A stretch of DNA of 64,000 nucleotides from positions 62,001 to 126,000 of the forward strand of contig NZ_SMLG01000003.1 in assembly GCF_004349195.1 (NCBI RefSeq), read 5' to 3'. The notes beneath the pieces were generated by a model that worked only from the letters and a program-made list of their open reading frames with translations, was not told the DNA's origin and did no database searches. This document shows, one piece after another, positions 1-8,103 of this stretch. The position numbers and the translations under genes were made by a program. Within the stretch, counting starts at the first letter, position 1. Each line of letters opens with the position of its first letter. Source of the DNA: Flavobacterium rhamnosiphilum. GTDB taxonomy: Bacteria > Bacteroidota > Bacteroidia > Flavobacteriales > Flavobacteriaceae.

Positions 1-623
1 GTATACCAAGCTGTAATTGTAACTTCTTTAGGCATATCCAACTCATCCATAAGATTTGTTTTCTTAGTTGCACCCGCTGGTTTTGTTGCTGCGGCATCTT
101 CTTTTTTGGGTCTGAAATTTCTAAAATCTGTTTTGCTTGCAGGACGCACAGCTGTTGCTTTGAAACAATTGTAACCACCAATAACACGGGTTTCACTTTC
201 CATTTTCCATTGCAAATTAGGCAACGAATCTTTTATAAGAAACTCTTTCCCCATGAACTCTTTATCAACGGTATACGATTTGTCTTTTACATTTTTATAA
301 TACGTTCCGCCGCCGCCGGTCATAGACATCATCATTCGCATTCCGCCACCACCTTGACCCGGAGTATCCAACTTTTCTTCTTCTTTGTATATTGATGCCG
401 ATTTATCAAAATTAAGAATGAATGTTTTTTCGAACATTTTCTTCATTCTTTCCTCGATTCTTTTTTGCATGTCCGGAGTCATGTCCTTATTGCCTTCCAT
501 TCGCGTTTTAAAATCGGAGGTGCTCGTTTTCGATTCGTAAACTGCCATTCCTTGAAATTCCTGAGCGTGAAGTCCCATAAATGATGCGACTGTTACTACT
601 AATGTGAAAATTACTTTATACAT
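1..623 (-). CDS. GLPGLI family secreted protein, 3' end cut by window edge
   Basis: About 207 codons are visible; the C-terminus lies beyond the left edge. The start at 623 gives a signal peptide (MYKVIFTLVVTVASF, cleavage near LHA-QEF). The mature part opens with the FQGMAVYESKTS strand typical of GLPGLI proteins, continues with a Met/Gly-rich segment, and keeps the family's late core (SETRVIGGYNCFKATA) and the ITAWYT strand at the edge. GLPGLI proteins are exported Bacteroidota proteins, often found beside TonB-dependent systems, with no established activity. It is divergent from the gene at 738. The family call is fairly secure; function is unknown. Confidence 0.8.
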   Translation of the reverse strand, partial: MYKVIFTLVVTVASFMGLHAQEFQGMAVYESKTSTSDFKTRMEGNKDMTPDMQKRIEERMKKMFEKTFILNFDKSASIYKEEEKLDTPGQGGGGMRMMMSMTGGGGTYYKNVKDKSYTVDKEFMGKEFLIKDSLPNLQWKMESETRVIGGYNCFKATAVRPASKTDFRNFRPKKEDAAATKPAGATKKTNLMDELDMPKEVTITAWY

Positions 624-737
624 ACTTTTGGATTTTAATAAATAAGACTGAAAAATACTGTTTTTGTTACTGGTATTCTGTTAAAATAATAATAAGACAT
701 TCCTAATTACAAAAGGTTTAATTGTAATTTCGCTTTC

Positions 738-1523
738 ATGAAGAAATTAGTGCTATTACTGTTTATTGCTTCGTTCTCAGTTGTATCAAGTCAGAACCAA
801 AAACTAACTTCCCTTAAAATTGATTCCATTCGTTTTGATGGAGATGCGTTTTTAGGATACGATTCATTTGGTTTTTATTACTCCATTAAAAACAATGTTT
901 TTTCTAAAATTAATACGCGAGATACTTTAGAATATAAAAATATTTCTTTGGGTAAAATCACCAAAGTTGACTTGCAAAACCCCCTTAAAATCGTCTTATT
1001 TTACGAAAATTTCAACACTGTTATTATTTTGGACAATCAATTGAATGAAACCCAAAAAATCAATTTTTCAGAAAGTATAATTCCTATTGTAGCAATTGGA
1101 ATTGCATCTCAAAATCAGTTGTGGATTTACAACAGCATGAATCAGCAACTGGGACTCTATGATTATTTAAACAAGGAGTACAAGACCATTTCAGTTCCTT
1201 TCACAGAAAGCATCAAGAATTATTCTTCAGATTTCAATGTCTTTCATTGGGTTGACAATAAAAACAACTGGTACGTATGTGACATTTTTGGAAAAATAAT
1301 AAGTAAAGGAATAATTCCTGATTTTGATTCGATTGCAATTATTAATGAGAGTCAGTTTATTTATTCCAAGGACTCTGTTTTGATTTTGCAGGATTTAGAA
1401 AAAGGTAAAAAAACTGAAATTGAAATTTCAGAAAAAACGTTTAAAAAATTCTATTACAAGGACCAAATTTTATCTATTTTTACATCAGCAGGAATTACAA
1501 ATTATAAAATCACAATACCGTAA
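738..1523 (+). CDS. Secreted hypothetical protein upstream of dNK
   Basis: 261 residues with an N-terminal signal peptide (MKKLVLLLFIASFSVVSS, then QNQ). The rest is rich in short alternating beta strands with aromatic and Asp/Asn turns, suggesting a beta-propeller-like or repeated-strand fold, but no catalytic motif is seen. The stop overlaps the start of the kinase gene (TAATG at 1521-1525), so the two are translationally coupled and transcribed together. I do not recognise a named family. A cell-envelope location is inferred from the signal peptide only. Confidence 0.75.
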   Translation: MKKLVLLLFIASFSVVSSQNQKLTSLKIDSIRFDGDAFLGYDSFGFYYSIKNNVFSKINTRDTLEYKNISLGKITKVDLQNPLKIVLFYENFNTVIILDNQLNETQKINFSESIIPIVAIGIASQNQLWIYNSMNQQLGLYDYLNKEYKTISVPFTESIKNYSSDFNVFHWVDNKNNWYVCDIFGKIISKGIIPDFDSIAIINESQFIYSKDSVLILQDLEKGKKTEIEISEKTFKKFYYKDQILSIFTSAGITNYKITIP

Positions 1524-2137
1524 TGCACATAGCAATAGCAGGAAATATAGGTTCCGGAAAAACAACTTTAACACGTCTGTTAGCGAAACATTTCAAATGG
1601 GAACCGCATTTTGAAGACGTAGTTGACAATCCGTACTTGGATGATTTTTATCATCAAATGGAACGTTGGTCTTTTAATTTACAAATATATTTCTTGAATA
1701 GTCGTTTCCGTCAGGTGATACAAATTCGTGAAAGCGGTAAAAAAATCGTACAAGACCGAACTATTTATGAAGATGCTCATATTTTTGCGCCTAACCTTTA
1801 CGCGATGGGCTTGATGACCAATCGTGATTTCCAGAATTATTCCTCTCTTTTTGAATTAATGGAATCTACGGTTAAAGCACCTGATTTATTGATCTATTTA
1901 AGAAGTTCTATCCCTAATTTAGTCGGACAAATACACAAACGTGGTCGTGAATACGAAAACTCAATATCTATTGATTATTTGAGTCGTTTGAACGAACGCT
2001 ATGAAGGTTGGATTCAAACCTACGACAAAGGAAAATTAATGATTATTGATGTCGACAATATCAACTTTGTTGACAATCCAGAAGATTTAGGAACTATTTT
2101 TAACCGTATCGACGCAGAATTGAACGGATTATTCTAG
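1523..2137 (+). CDS. Deoxynucleoside kinase (dNK family)
   Basis: Phosphorylates deoxynucleosides (probably dA/dG or dC) to monophosphates in the purine and pyrimidine salvage pathway, cytosolic. At 204 residues it has the usual length for bacterial dNK/dGK/dCK. Visible motifs are the P-loop GNIGSGKTT (residues 7-15), the DRTIYED segment (78-84) corresponding to the ERS-type catalytic motif, the YLR strand near 125, and the RGRE lid (140-143). It starts within the stop codon of the upstream gene and is followed by a strong hairpin terminator. Substrate specificity cannot be read from sequence alone. Confidence 0.93.
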   Translation: MHIAIAGNIGSGKTTLTRLLAKHFKWEPHFEDVVDNPYLDDFYHQMERWSFNLQIYFLNSRFRQVIQIRESGKKIVQDRTIYEDAHIFAPNLYAMGLMTNRDFQNYSSLFELMESTVKAPDLLIYLRSSIPNLVGQIHKRGREYENSISIDYLSRLNERYEGWIQTYDKGKLMIIDVDNINFVDNPEDLGTIFNRIDAELNGLF

Positions 2138-2157
2138 AAAATTATTCCATTTTACAA

Positions 2158-2192
2158 ACAAAAATGCCTCACAATTGCGAGGCATTTTTTGT
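2158..2192. terminator. Bidirectional hairpin terminator between dNK and res
   Basis: ATGCCTC, then a short loop containing ACAATTGC, then GAGGCAT, with an A-run before and a T-run after, so it can serve dNK on the plus strand and res (stop at 2212) on the minus strand. The 18 bases from 2172 to 2189 recur exactly at 8501-8518. Confidence 0.85.
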
Positions 2193-2211
2193 TACAAAGA
2201 TTTCCAAAAAT

Positions 2212-4848
2212 CTACATCTGCTTTATCAAAGAAATTGCTTTCTCCAAATTATAAGCACCACCAATAGCATTTTCATCAAAAACCATCATATAATTATAAT
2301 TGGATCCCGAAAGCCGAGCCCAAGATTTCCCCAACCTCAATTTTGCTGCGGTATCAGGATTATTCAAATGAGAACCTTTGGTTTCAACAACGATTACTTT
2401 ATTGGTTTTAGTAACCAGAATAAAATCGGGATAATGATTCGATTTATAACCGTTCAAGGAGAAACCTTTACCTCTTCCTAAATTGCGATGCCAAAAAGCA
2501 ATATTTGATGAACTGGAAATTTCCAAAATAAATTGCTCTTCTAATCCGTTCATATCACCTTCGTGAACATACAATGAATTGCCAATGTTATTTCCAATTC
2601 TTGTCGGAATTATGGCTTTTTCAAATTTCCAATTGGGTTCTGTTTTAATTTTAGGGATTTCGAGCCAATCATTAAACTTTTCTTCTGCATAAATATCGGC
2701 CAATTGATTGATTTTTTCCTTAATCGAATCAGAATATGTCAATTTATATTGATTGAAATCAATCAATTCTTGTGCAGACATATTCTCTAAAATTCTATTG
2801 ACGTATTTCTTAATTTCATTATCGGCAATGGGTGGTAACTTATCAATTTGCTTGACTACAAAATGCGCTAAATCTTTAATTTGTCCTTCTTTAGGTTTAG
2901 CTAAAATGTATTCCGCCATTTTTTCTTGAACTATATTTTCTATTTTGAACGAAACCATTTTATAACCGCCATCATTCGTTTTTTCAGTATCAATTTTATA
3001 TAAATCAGAAGAAATACTTTTAAAAGGAATTTGAATATCTTTATCCGAAAGCTTAAAATCTTTCAAAAGATTGACCCTGTCTAACAATTGCGTGTCACCT
3101 TGTTCCATTAAGAGAAATTCATTTTGAGGAACTTCAACTACAAATTTTGGCAATACAATTTCTTGTGCTTGCTCAGCAACACTTTCACGCATTTTATATT
3201 GTTTCACTTTCATGCCAACTTCAGAATAAATTTGTTGAACTGTGTTAGAATTATTATCTTGATTTGCAATTTGAATCTCCATTTTTAGACTATCTTCAAT
3301 TGCCATTTTTTCCATTTCAAATACAGCAATATTAGGAGAGTTGCTAATTTCATTGGGATTGAAATGAATTTTTTGAACATCAATCACACCTTCTTCTACA
3401 ACTTCTATCTGCTCAGGAAAAAAGAAATTATCTAATGTTTCTTGCTTCACTTCTTCTTTTACAAATTCTGGCATTATGTCTTTTTCACGATAATCTTTTT
3501 CGCTAAAACCTGATTGCTGCAAACCTTTGATGATATTTTGCAAAGTGTTTTGAAACTTAACCGAAGCCGTAATGACATAAGACAAATTCAACATTGTACT
3601 GTTGTGTTTCATCACATAAGGCTGACGCAAAACACGACCCAAAATCTGCGTAACATCAACTTCCGAAGATTTATCAGCCAAAGAAGCTAGAATATAAGCA
3701 AACGGACAATCCCAACCTTCTTTCAATGCATTGATAGTAATGATGTAACGAACAGGGCAAGCCGCACTCATTAAATCCTCATTTTTCAACTCATCTTTAT
3801 TGGCAGTTTTGATTTTGATTTGCTCTTCGGGAATTCCAACAGCAATCAATTGGGCTTTCAATTTGTCAAAAGTCGTATTATCTTCTTTTCCTTTGGGTTG
3901 AGCCTGAAACAAGACTATTGGACGAATGTATTTTCCTCCATTCTCTTCCAGAATTTTAGCTTCTGTTTCCAATTTATTTTGCAAATGCAACGCACTTTCA
4001 ATTACGCCTTCAATGTTTTGATGATTATAAACGATGACTGGTAACTTGACCATGTGCTCTTTTTTGAGTTCAATAGCAGAAACCAAACTTACAATATTAG
4101 CGTTCTGTTTGGGAGTTGCTGTCAAATCCAAAATGAAACTTGGGTTGAGATTGTTCAACATTTCCACACTCAAATCACTTTCGGCATTGTGACTTTCATC
4201 GACAACCAAAATGGGATTTAAACTTCTAATGACATTAATTAACGCTTCTTTTTCAGTACCCTCTAAAACAATTTCATCATCAATAGAATCTGAAAAACTG
4301 GATAAATTAGAATTTTGCTCATTAAATTTTCTGTCCTCTTTATTCTTGGCTCTTATGGAAGCAAAATTTACAACCATTATACTCAATTGCTCTTGTACCG
4401 ATGATGGATTGAAATTAGCCCCTTGCAATAAATCTCGTTTTTCATACACTTGAACTCGGTTATTGAACAATGAATTTAGTTTCTGACAATACGGATGATC
4501 CGGATTAGAAAGATTTTTTACGGTTTGGTCTAATAAATTGCTCCAAGGCACAAGCCATACAACTGCTCTTGCCTTAGTGTCTGGCATTGCATCAAAAATA
4601 GTTTTCAACGCATTACAAGCAATAAAGGTTTTCCCGCCAGCGGTCGGCACTTTTATACTCAAATGAACGGCATTTGGAACGGTATTTTGATACGGACGCA
4701 TTCCTTCGCCAGTTAATGGATTGTAGAAACCCACTTTTTCCTGCCAAAAAGAATTGAAAGCTTTATCCGCTTTTTTATGGTTTTGCAAATACTCAAAATA
4801 CAGTTGCAAATCGTCAATGACTTGCTTTTGATAGGTTTTTAGTTCCAT
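2212..4848 (-). CDS. res: Type III-like restriction subunit Res (SF2 helicase plus PD-ExK nuclease)
   Basis: 878 residues. SF2 ATPase motifs appear in order: Walker A PTAGGKT (68-74), the VVWLVPW strand (97-102), DESH (217-220), TATP (243-246), and motif VI QILGRVLRQP near 400. Near the C-terminus, YPDFILV followed by VIVVETKG gives the PD...ExK layout of a nuclease domain. It starts 2 bp after the mod stop, so the two are co-transcribed. Established for the family: Res translocates on DNA and cuts when Mod meets unmodified sites. The PTAGGKT Walker A differs from the TGTGKT of the classical EcoP enzymes, so this is a divergent branch. No frameshift is seen; it looks intact. Confidence 0.88.
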   Translation of the reverse strand: MELKTYQKQVIDDLQLYFEYLQNHKKADKAFNSFWQEKVGFYNPLTGEGMRPYQNTVPNAVHLSIKVPTAGGKTFIACNALKTIFDAMPDTKARAVVWLVPWSNLLDQTVKNLSNPDHPYCQKLNSLFNNRVQVYEKRDLLQGANFNPSSVQEQLSIMVVNFASIRAKNKEDRKFNEQNSNLSSFSDSIDDEIVLEGTEKEALINVIRSLNPILVVDESHNAESDLSVEMLNNLNPSFILDLTATPKQNANIVSLVSAIELKKEHMVKLPVIVYNHQNIEGVIESALHLQNKLETEAKILEENGGKYIRPIVLFQAQPKGKEDNTTFDKLKAQLIAVGIPEEQIKIKTANKDELKNEDLMSAACPVRYIITINALKEGWDCPFAYILASLADKSSEVDVTQILGRVLRQPYVMKHNSTMLNLSYVITASVKFQNTLQNIIKGLQQSGFSEKDYREKDIMPEFVKEEVKQETLDNFFFPEQIEVVEEGVIDVQKIHFNPNEISNSPNIAVFEMEKMAIEDSLKMEIQIANQDNNSNTVQQIYSEVGMKVKQYKMRESVAEQAQEIVLPKFVVEVPQNEFLLMEQGDTQLLDRVNLLKDFKLSDKDIQIPFKSISSDLYKIDTEKTNDGGYKMVSFKIENIVQEKMAEYILAKPKEGQIKDLAHFVVKQIDKLPPIADNEIKKYVNRILENMSAQELIDFNQYKLTYSDSIKEKINQLADIYAEEKFNDWLEIPKIKTEPNWKFEKAIIPTRIGNNIGNSLYVHEGDMNGLEEQFILEISSSSNIAFWHRNLGRGKGFSLNGYKSNHYPDFILVTKTNKVIVVETKGSHLNNPDTAAKLRLGKSWARLSGSNYNYMMVFDENAIGGAYNLEKAISLIKQM

Positions 4849-4850
4849 AA

Positions 4851-6428
4851 TTAAAAACGAGTTATATCTCTCGGGATTTTCTTGAATTCAATATTTTTGG
4901 CTCTCATAAAAATTTCGGGCAACAAACAATTATCAGCATAAATGATATACCGTTCGGCTTTTTGTTGTACATAATCGGCTAAAGACTCATAATCCAGCGT
5001 AGTCAAACTGTCTTTTTCGTAGATAAAATAATAACTAGTGTCGTTATAAATTCCTAAAAATGGAGAAGTCAATTTTTGAATTGTATATGGAATTCGAGTT
5101 TCAGTAAACCAAACATATTCCCTGATTTTTTCTTCTCCTACAATTTCATTGAGGTTATTGTTTGCATCAAAAAGTGATTCGCCCAAAGTATAATAATCAA
5201 AATTGCCACCAGTTCCATCTTTGTCTGCATAACCATTAATCACTCTTTTGACACGTTCGGCAGTGATGGTTTCTGCATAATCCTCCATCTCTATCAAAAT
5301 GAATTTTCGATTGCCTCCGTCTTGTTTGTTTAAATTTAAAACGGCGTGTGCTGTAGTTCCTGAACCTGCGAAACTGTCTAGGATTATGGAGTTTTTGTTT
5401 GTGCCTAATTGAACTATTCTTTCCATTAATTTTATAGACTTCGGTGTATCAAATGGGATGTCACTTTCTGGAAAAATTCCTTTTATTTCTTTTTTAGCAT
5501 CTTGTGTGTGTCCAACTTCCTTGTATGTCCAAACAGTCATTGGCGTTATACCATCTTTAACTTCTGTTTTAAAACGTTTAAATCTTGGGACATTTTCTCC
5601 TTTTTCACCAAACCAAATCCTATTGTCTTTTATCATTTCAAAAAACTTTTCTTCAGTAACTCGCCAACAATATCCTTTTGGAGGATATACTATTCTTCCA
5701 CTAGGACTTGTTATAGGATAGACTTGTTTTTCAACAATTGGACCAACTGATAAGTCCCCAGAAGTCCATTCACCTCTTAAATCATTATCAGAATTTGTAT
5801 ATCTTGAATCCGCTAAATCTGTTCTTTCTAATGCAAATTCAACCTTTTCAATTCTTTTTGTGTAACAAAGAATAAAATCGTGATTAGCAGAAAATCTTTT
5901 TTTAGTATTTACAGGCGAGTAAGCTCTTTGCCAAATTATATTATTGACAAAATTACCATTACCAAAAATCTCGTCCATTATTATCTTTAGATTAGCTTGT
6001 TCATTATCATCGATAGAGATAAAAATCGCTCCATCTTTAGCTAATAATTTATGAAGTAGTTTCAATCGCGGATACATCATACACAACCATTTGTCGTGTC
6101 GGGTCAAATCTTCACTTTCCTTACCAACAACCTTTCCCAACCATTTTTTAATTTTTGGAGAATTGACATTATCATTGTATACCCAACTTTCATTTCCTGT
6201 ATTGTAGGGCGGGTCGATATAAATACAGTTTACTTTGCCTTCATATTTAGGTAATAAAGATTTTAGCGCTTCCAGATTATCGCCATTTATAATAAGATTT
6301 CCAGAAGCAACAGGAGTTTCGGATTTTTCATTTTCAGAAAAACCATATTCGTGGTTCAGGACTTTATAGGGAACTTCTTGATGATGATTGATAATTTTGT
6401 CTTTACCAATCCAGTTTAGTGTAGGCAT
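4851..6428 (-). CDS. mod: Type III-like DNA N6-adenine methyltransferase Mod
   Basis: 525 residues from the ATG at 6428. Beta-class motif order: catalytic DPPYNTG (72-78) comes before the AdoMet-binding FAGSGTT (353-359). The segment of about 165 to 330 between them would hold the target-recognition domain. The longer reading frame to 6491 was rejected because it runs through the operator boxes and the extra 21 residues are not methyltransferase-like. Established for the family: it methylates adenine on one strand of an asymmetric site and guides Res. At 525 residues it is shorter than the roughly 650 of EcoP15I Mod. It reads divergently from the HTH gene at 6530. Confidence 0.92.
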   Translation of the reverse strand: MPTLNWIGKDKIINHHQEVPYKVLNHEYGFSENEKSETPVASGNLIINGDNLEALKSLLPKYEGKVNCIYIDPPYNTGNESWVYNDNVNSPKIKKWLGKVVGKESEDLTRHDKWLCMMYPRLKLLHKLLAKDGAIFISIDDNEQANLKIIMDEIFGNGNFVNNIIWQRAYSPVNTKKRFSANHDFILCYTKRIEKVEFALERTDLADSRYTNSDNDLRGEWTSGDLSVGPIVEKQVYPITSPSGRIVYPPKGYCWRVTEEKFFEMIKDNRIWFGEKGENVPRFKRFKTEVKDGITPMTVWTYKEVGHTQDAKKEIKGIFPESDIPFDTPKSIKLMERIVQLGTNKNSIILDSFAGSGTTAHAVLNLNKQDGGNRKFILIEMEDYAETITAERVKRVINGYADKDGTGGNFDYYTLGESLFDANNNLNEIVGEEKIREYVWFTETRIPYTIQKLTSPFLGIYNDTSYYFIYEKDSLTTLDYESLADYVQQKAERYIIYADNCLLPEIFMRAKNIEFKKIPRDITRF

Positions 6429-6460
6429 TTTGAAGTTGATTTTTTTCAAATATAAAAATA

Positions 6461-6498
6461 AAATCGGTTGCAAACAATCGATTGAATACAATCGATTA
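6461..6498. promoter_or_regulatory. Three-box operator between mod and the HTH controller
   Basis: Three 10-bp boxes begin at exact 14-bp intervals: AAATCGGTTG (6461-6470), CAATCGATTG (6475-6484, a perfect palindrome) and CAATCGATTA (6489-6498). They lie in the 101-bp gap between divergent mod and the HTH gene. Regular spacing of palindromic boxes beside an XRE-type regulator suggests controller-protein binding sites that repress or switch mod/res. Binding is inferred. Confidence 0.65.
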
Positions 6499-6529
6499 AA
6501 AACAACCTTCTCATCATAAATTTATTCCG

Positions 6530-6793
6530 ATGAAAAGGACTAGAAAATCGGAAATTCCTAAAGAAGTTATAGAAATTGGCAATAACATTAAAAGAATTAT
6601 TGCAGAGAAAAATCTTGTTCCAAAAAACGTAGCTCACGATGCAGGATTGGATGTTGAAAATTTAAGAAAATACATTAAAGGTTCTCAAGAAATGAAGATT
6701 AGTACGATGTTAAAAATTGCTACAGCTCTTGGCGTTAAAGCTGAAGAGCTAATCAAAGATTTACAAATTGATTTCTTAGAAAAAAACAGCTAA
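6530..6793 (+). CDS. XRE-family HTH regulator, candidate R-M controller
   Basis: 87 residues, single-domain Cro/C1-type helix-turn-helix. The core runs from about residue 16 (GNNIKRIIAEKNL) through VAHDAGLDVENLRKYIKGSQ (recognition helices, about 34-55) to MLKIATALGVKAEELI. There is no other domain. It is divergent from mod with the three-box operator between them, the usual arrangement for controller (C) proteins that delay restriction until methylation is complete. C proteins are best known in type II systems, so one here on a type III-like system is less usual. It could instead be a simple repressor. DNA binding is likely; the regulated target is inferred. Confidence 0.85.
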   Translation: MKRTRKSEIPKEVIEIGNNIKRIIAEKNLVPKNVAHDAGLDVENLRKYIKGSQEMKISTMLKIATALGVKAEELIKDLQIDFLEKNS

Positions 6794-6819
6794 CTTCTAT
6801 TATTTTAAAAGCAACTAGA

Positions 6820-6850
6820 TTTAAAAATCACTAAATAAAACGTACATTTG
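6820..6850 (+). promoter_or_regulatory. Promoter of the Panacea/toxin pair
   Basis: Bacteroidota -7 box TACATTTG (6843-6850, followed by C) with a near -33 element TTTA (6820-6823) and a 19-bp spacer. This matches the consensus TTTG-N19-TAnnTTTG with one mismatch and lies 45 bp before the start codon at 6896. Confidence 0.6.
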
Positions 6851-6895
6851 CAGTCCTTTAACAAAGAATATTAAAATATTTCTTTATATTTACTT

Positions 6896-7510
6896 ATGTT
6901 TAGAAGAATAAATAACGATAAAATCGGCAATGTTTTAAACTATTTTGCGTCACAAATAGACTATCTATCTATGACCAAAACGTTAAAACTATTGTACATT
7001 CTTGACGAAACTTCCATCAAGGAAACAGGATCCCCTGTAACTTGGCTAGATTACAAAGTTTGGGAAAATGGTCCCGTTGCCATTGATGTTTATAATGAAA
7101 TCAAACATCAAGAAGTCTTTTGTTACCAAGGAAAAGAATTATCATTACTACACTCCATTCAACTAGAAAAAAAATTCAATACTGATAGAAATTCTGAAGA
7201 AGTTTTCTTAAAACCTAATGGTAATTTTGACAAAACCATTTTCAATAGATATGAATTAAATCTATTAGAAACCATACTTTTTAAATATGGTAATTGGAAC
7301 GCAACAGAGTTAATTAATTTTCTACACGAAGAAGGATCGCTTTGGCATAAAATGGTTTCCGAACATAATTTAATAGATCACTTTCAGCAAATAGGAAAAA
7401 TCACTAATCATTCCATTGAATTTAATGATTTATTAGAAAACAACCCTATTTTACAAATGGCTGCAAAATCTTCTTTTGAAGCATTAGCTTTTCAAGAAAG
7501 CATTAGCTAG
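6896..7510 (+). CDS. Panacea-domain (DUF4065/SocA-like) antitoxin candidate
   Basis: 204 residues. The N-terminal half has the Panacea signature: KIGNVLNYFASQIDYLSMTK, then LKLLYILDE, then SPVTWLDYKVWENGPVAIDVYNEI (about residues 7-75). Established: Panacea is a promiscuous antitoxin domain found in PanA proteins beside very different toxins, and in proteolytic adaptors such as SocA. The C-terminal region (about 110-204) is helical. It is followed after 7 bp by a 153-residue protein, making a two-gene unit under its own promoter. Antitoxin function is inferred from the domain and gene pairing. Confidence 0.8.
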   Translation: MFRRINNDKIGNVLNYFASQIDYLSMTKTLKLLYILDETSIKETGSPVTWLDYKVWENGPVAIDVYNEIKHQEVFCYQGKELSLLHSIQLEKKFNTDRNSEEVFLKPNGNFDKTIFNRYELNLLETILFKYGNWNATELINFLHEEGSLWHKMVSEHNLIDHFQQIGKITNHSIEFNDLLENNPILQMAAKSSFEALAFQESIS

Positions 7511-7517
7511 AATTGAC

Positions 7518-7979
7518 ATGCTTGACGAAATTTTACAACAAGGCCATTTATTATTAATTGAAGATTATCAGTTTCAAGATGGAAATGGTAGTAAAGACAA
7601 ATTTCTGATTGTATTAAATCGCAATGATGAGTTTGCTTATATCATTCATACTTTAACAACATCACAAAACAAATTGAATTTACCCTCTGGGAATTTTGGT
7701 TGCTTAGTTGCGGGAAACATTCCGTACTTTTTTATTCAAAAGAATACAGCATTAGGGAAAAATCAATTTAGTTTTGACAAAGACACTTTTATATTTTTCA
7801 GAAATAATGTTCGTAAGGAAAACACATCTTCTTTTTTGAAATACAACGAGAACAATCTTATTTTAAAAGAAAAACTATCCAATACTTTTTTAAAAAGACT
7901 TTTGAAATGTATGCTGAAATCTAACTTTATCGACCTAAATATTGAAAAAGAATTGATTACGATTAAAGACCAACTTTAA
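7518..7979 (+). CDS. Small protein paired with Panacea antitoxin; candidate PanT toxin
   Basis: 153 residues, not recognised as a named family. The N-terminus (QGHLLLIEDYQFQDGNGSKD then KFLIVLNRND, residues 8-37) resembles the opening strands of PemK/MazF-type SH3-like barrels (G-D-hydrophobic ... G-S-K-x-R-P-hydrophobic-V-L), though the usual Arg-Pro is replaced. A beta-rich middle continues (YFFIQKNTALG, FSFDKDTFIFFRNNVRK), and the C-terminal 40 residues are helical and Lys-rich. Its position 7 bp after a Panacea gene makes it the expected toxin partner. Toxicity and the MazF-like fold are inference. Confidence 0.6.
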   Translation: MLDEILQQGHLLLIEDYQFQDGNGSKDKFLIVLNRNDEFAYIIHTLTTSQNKLNLPSGNFGCLVAGNIPYFFIQKNTALGKNQFSFDKDTFIFFRNNVRKENTSSFLKYNENNLILKEKLSNTFLKRLLKCMLKSNFIDLNIEKELITIKDQL

Positions 7980-8021
7980 AGAAAATATCTTCTAAATATT
8001 TTTGAATTAATTTATTAATAG

Positions 8022-8100
8022 ATTCAAAAAAGATATTTTTTTTCCAAAATAGGTACGCATCCCAAATATGACAACTTATAAAGACATTAAAAACTTATAA
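8022..8100 (+). pseudogene. higB: Relic of HigB mRNA-interferase toxin, C-terminal end only
   Basis: The frame opened at 8022 (after a TAG at 8019) reads IQKRYFFSKIGTHPKYDNL then stop. FSKIGTHPKYDN matches the conserved HigB C-terminus (hydrophobic-RFIGTHxEYDKI) that normally sits just before higA. After the stop, a +1 shift continues as TYKDIKNL and stops immediately before the higA start, resembling the usual last residues of HigB. The roughly 75 N-terminal residues are gone. Identification rests on a short but distinctive motif and its correct position. Confidence 0.6.
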
Positions 8101-8103
8101 AAA

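Noticed and set aside
2164..2481. Open frames beginning MPHNCEAFF (2164) and MPRNCEAFL (8493)
   Set aside because: Both begin in the terminator hairpins and run antisense to res or hppA. Their similarity reflects the shared terminator sequence only.
6429..6491. Longer mod start at 6491
   Set aside because: The added 21 residues lie over the operator boxes and do not resemble Mod N-termini; the ATG at 6428 gives the usual PTLNWIGKD opening.
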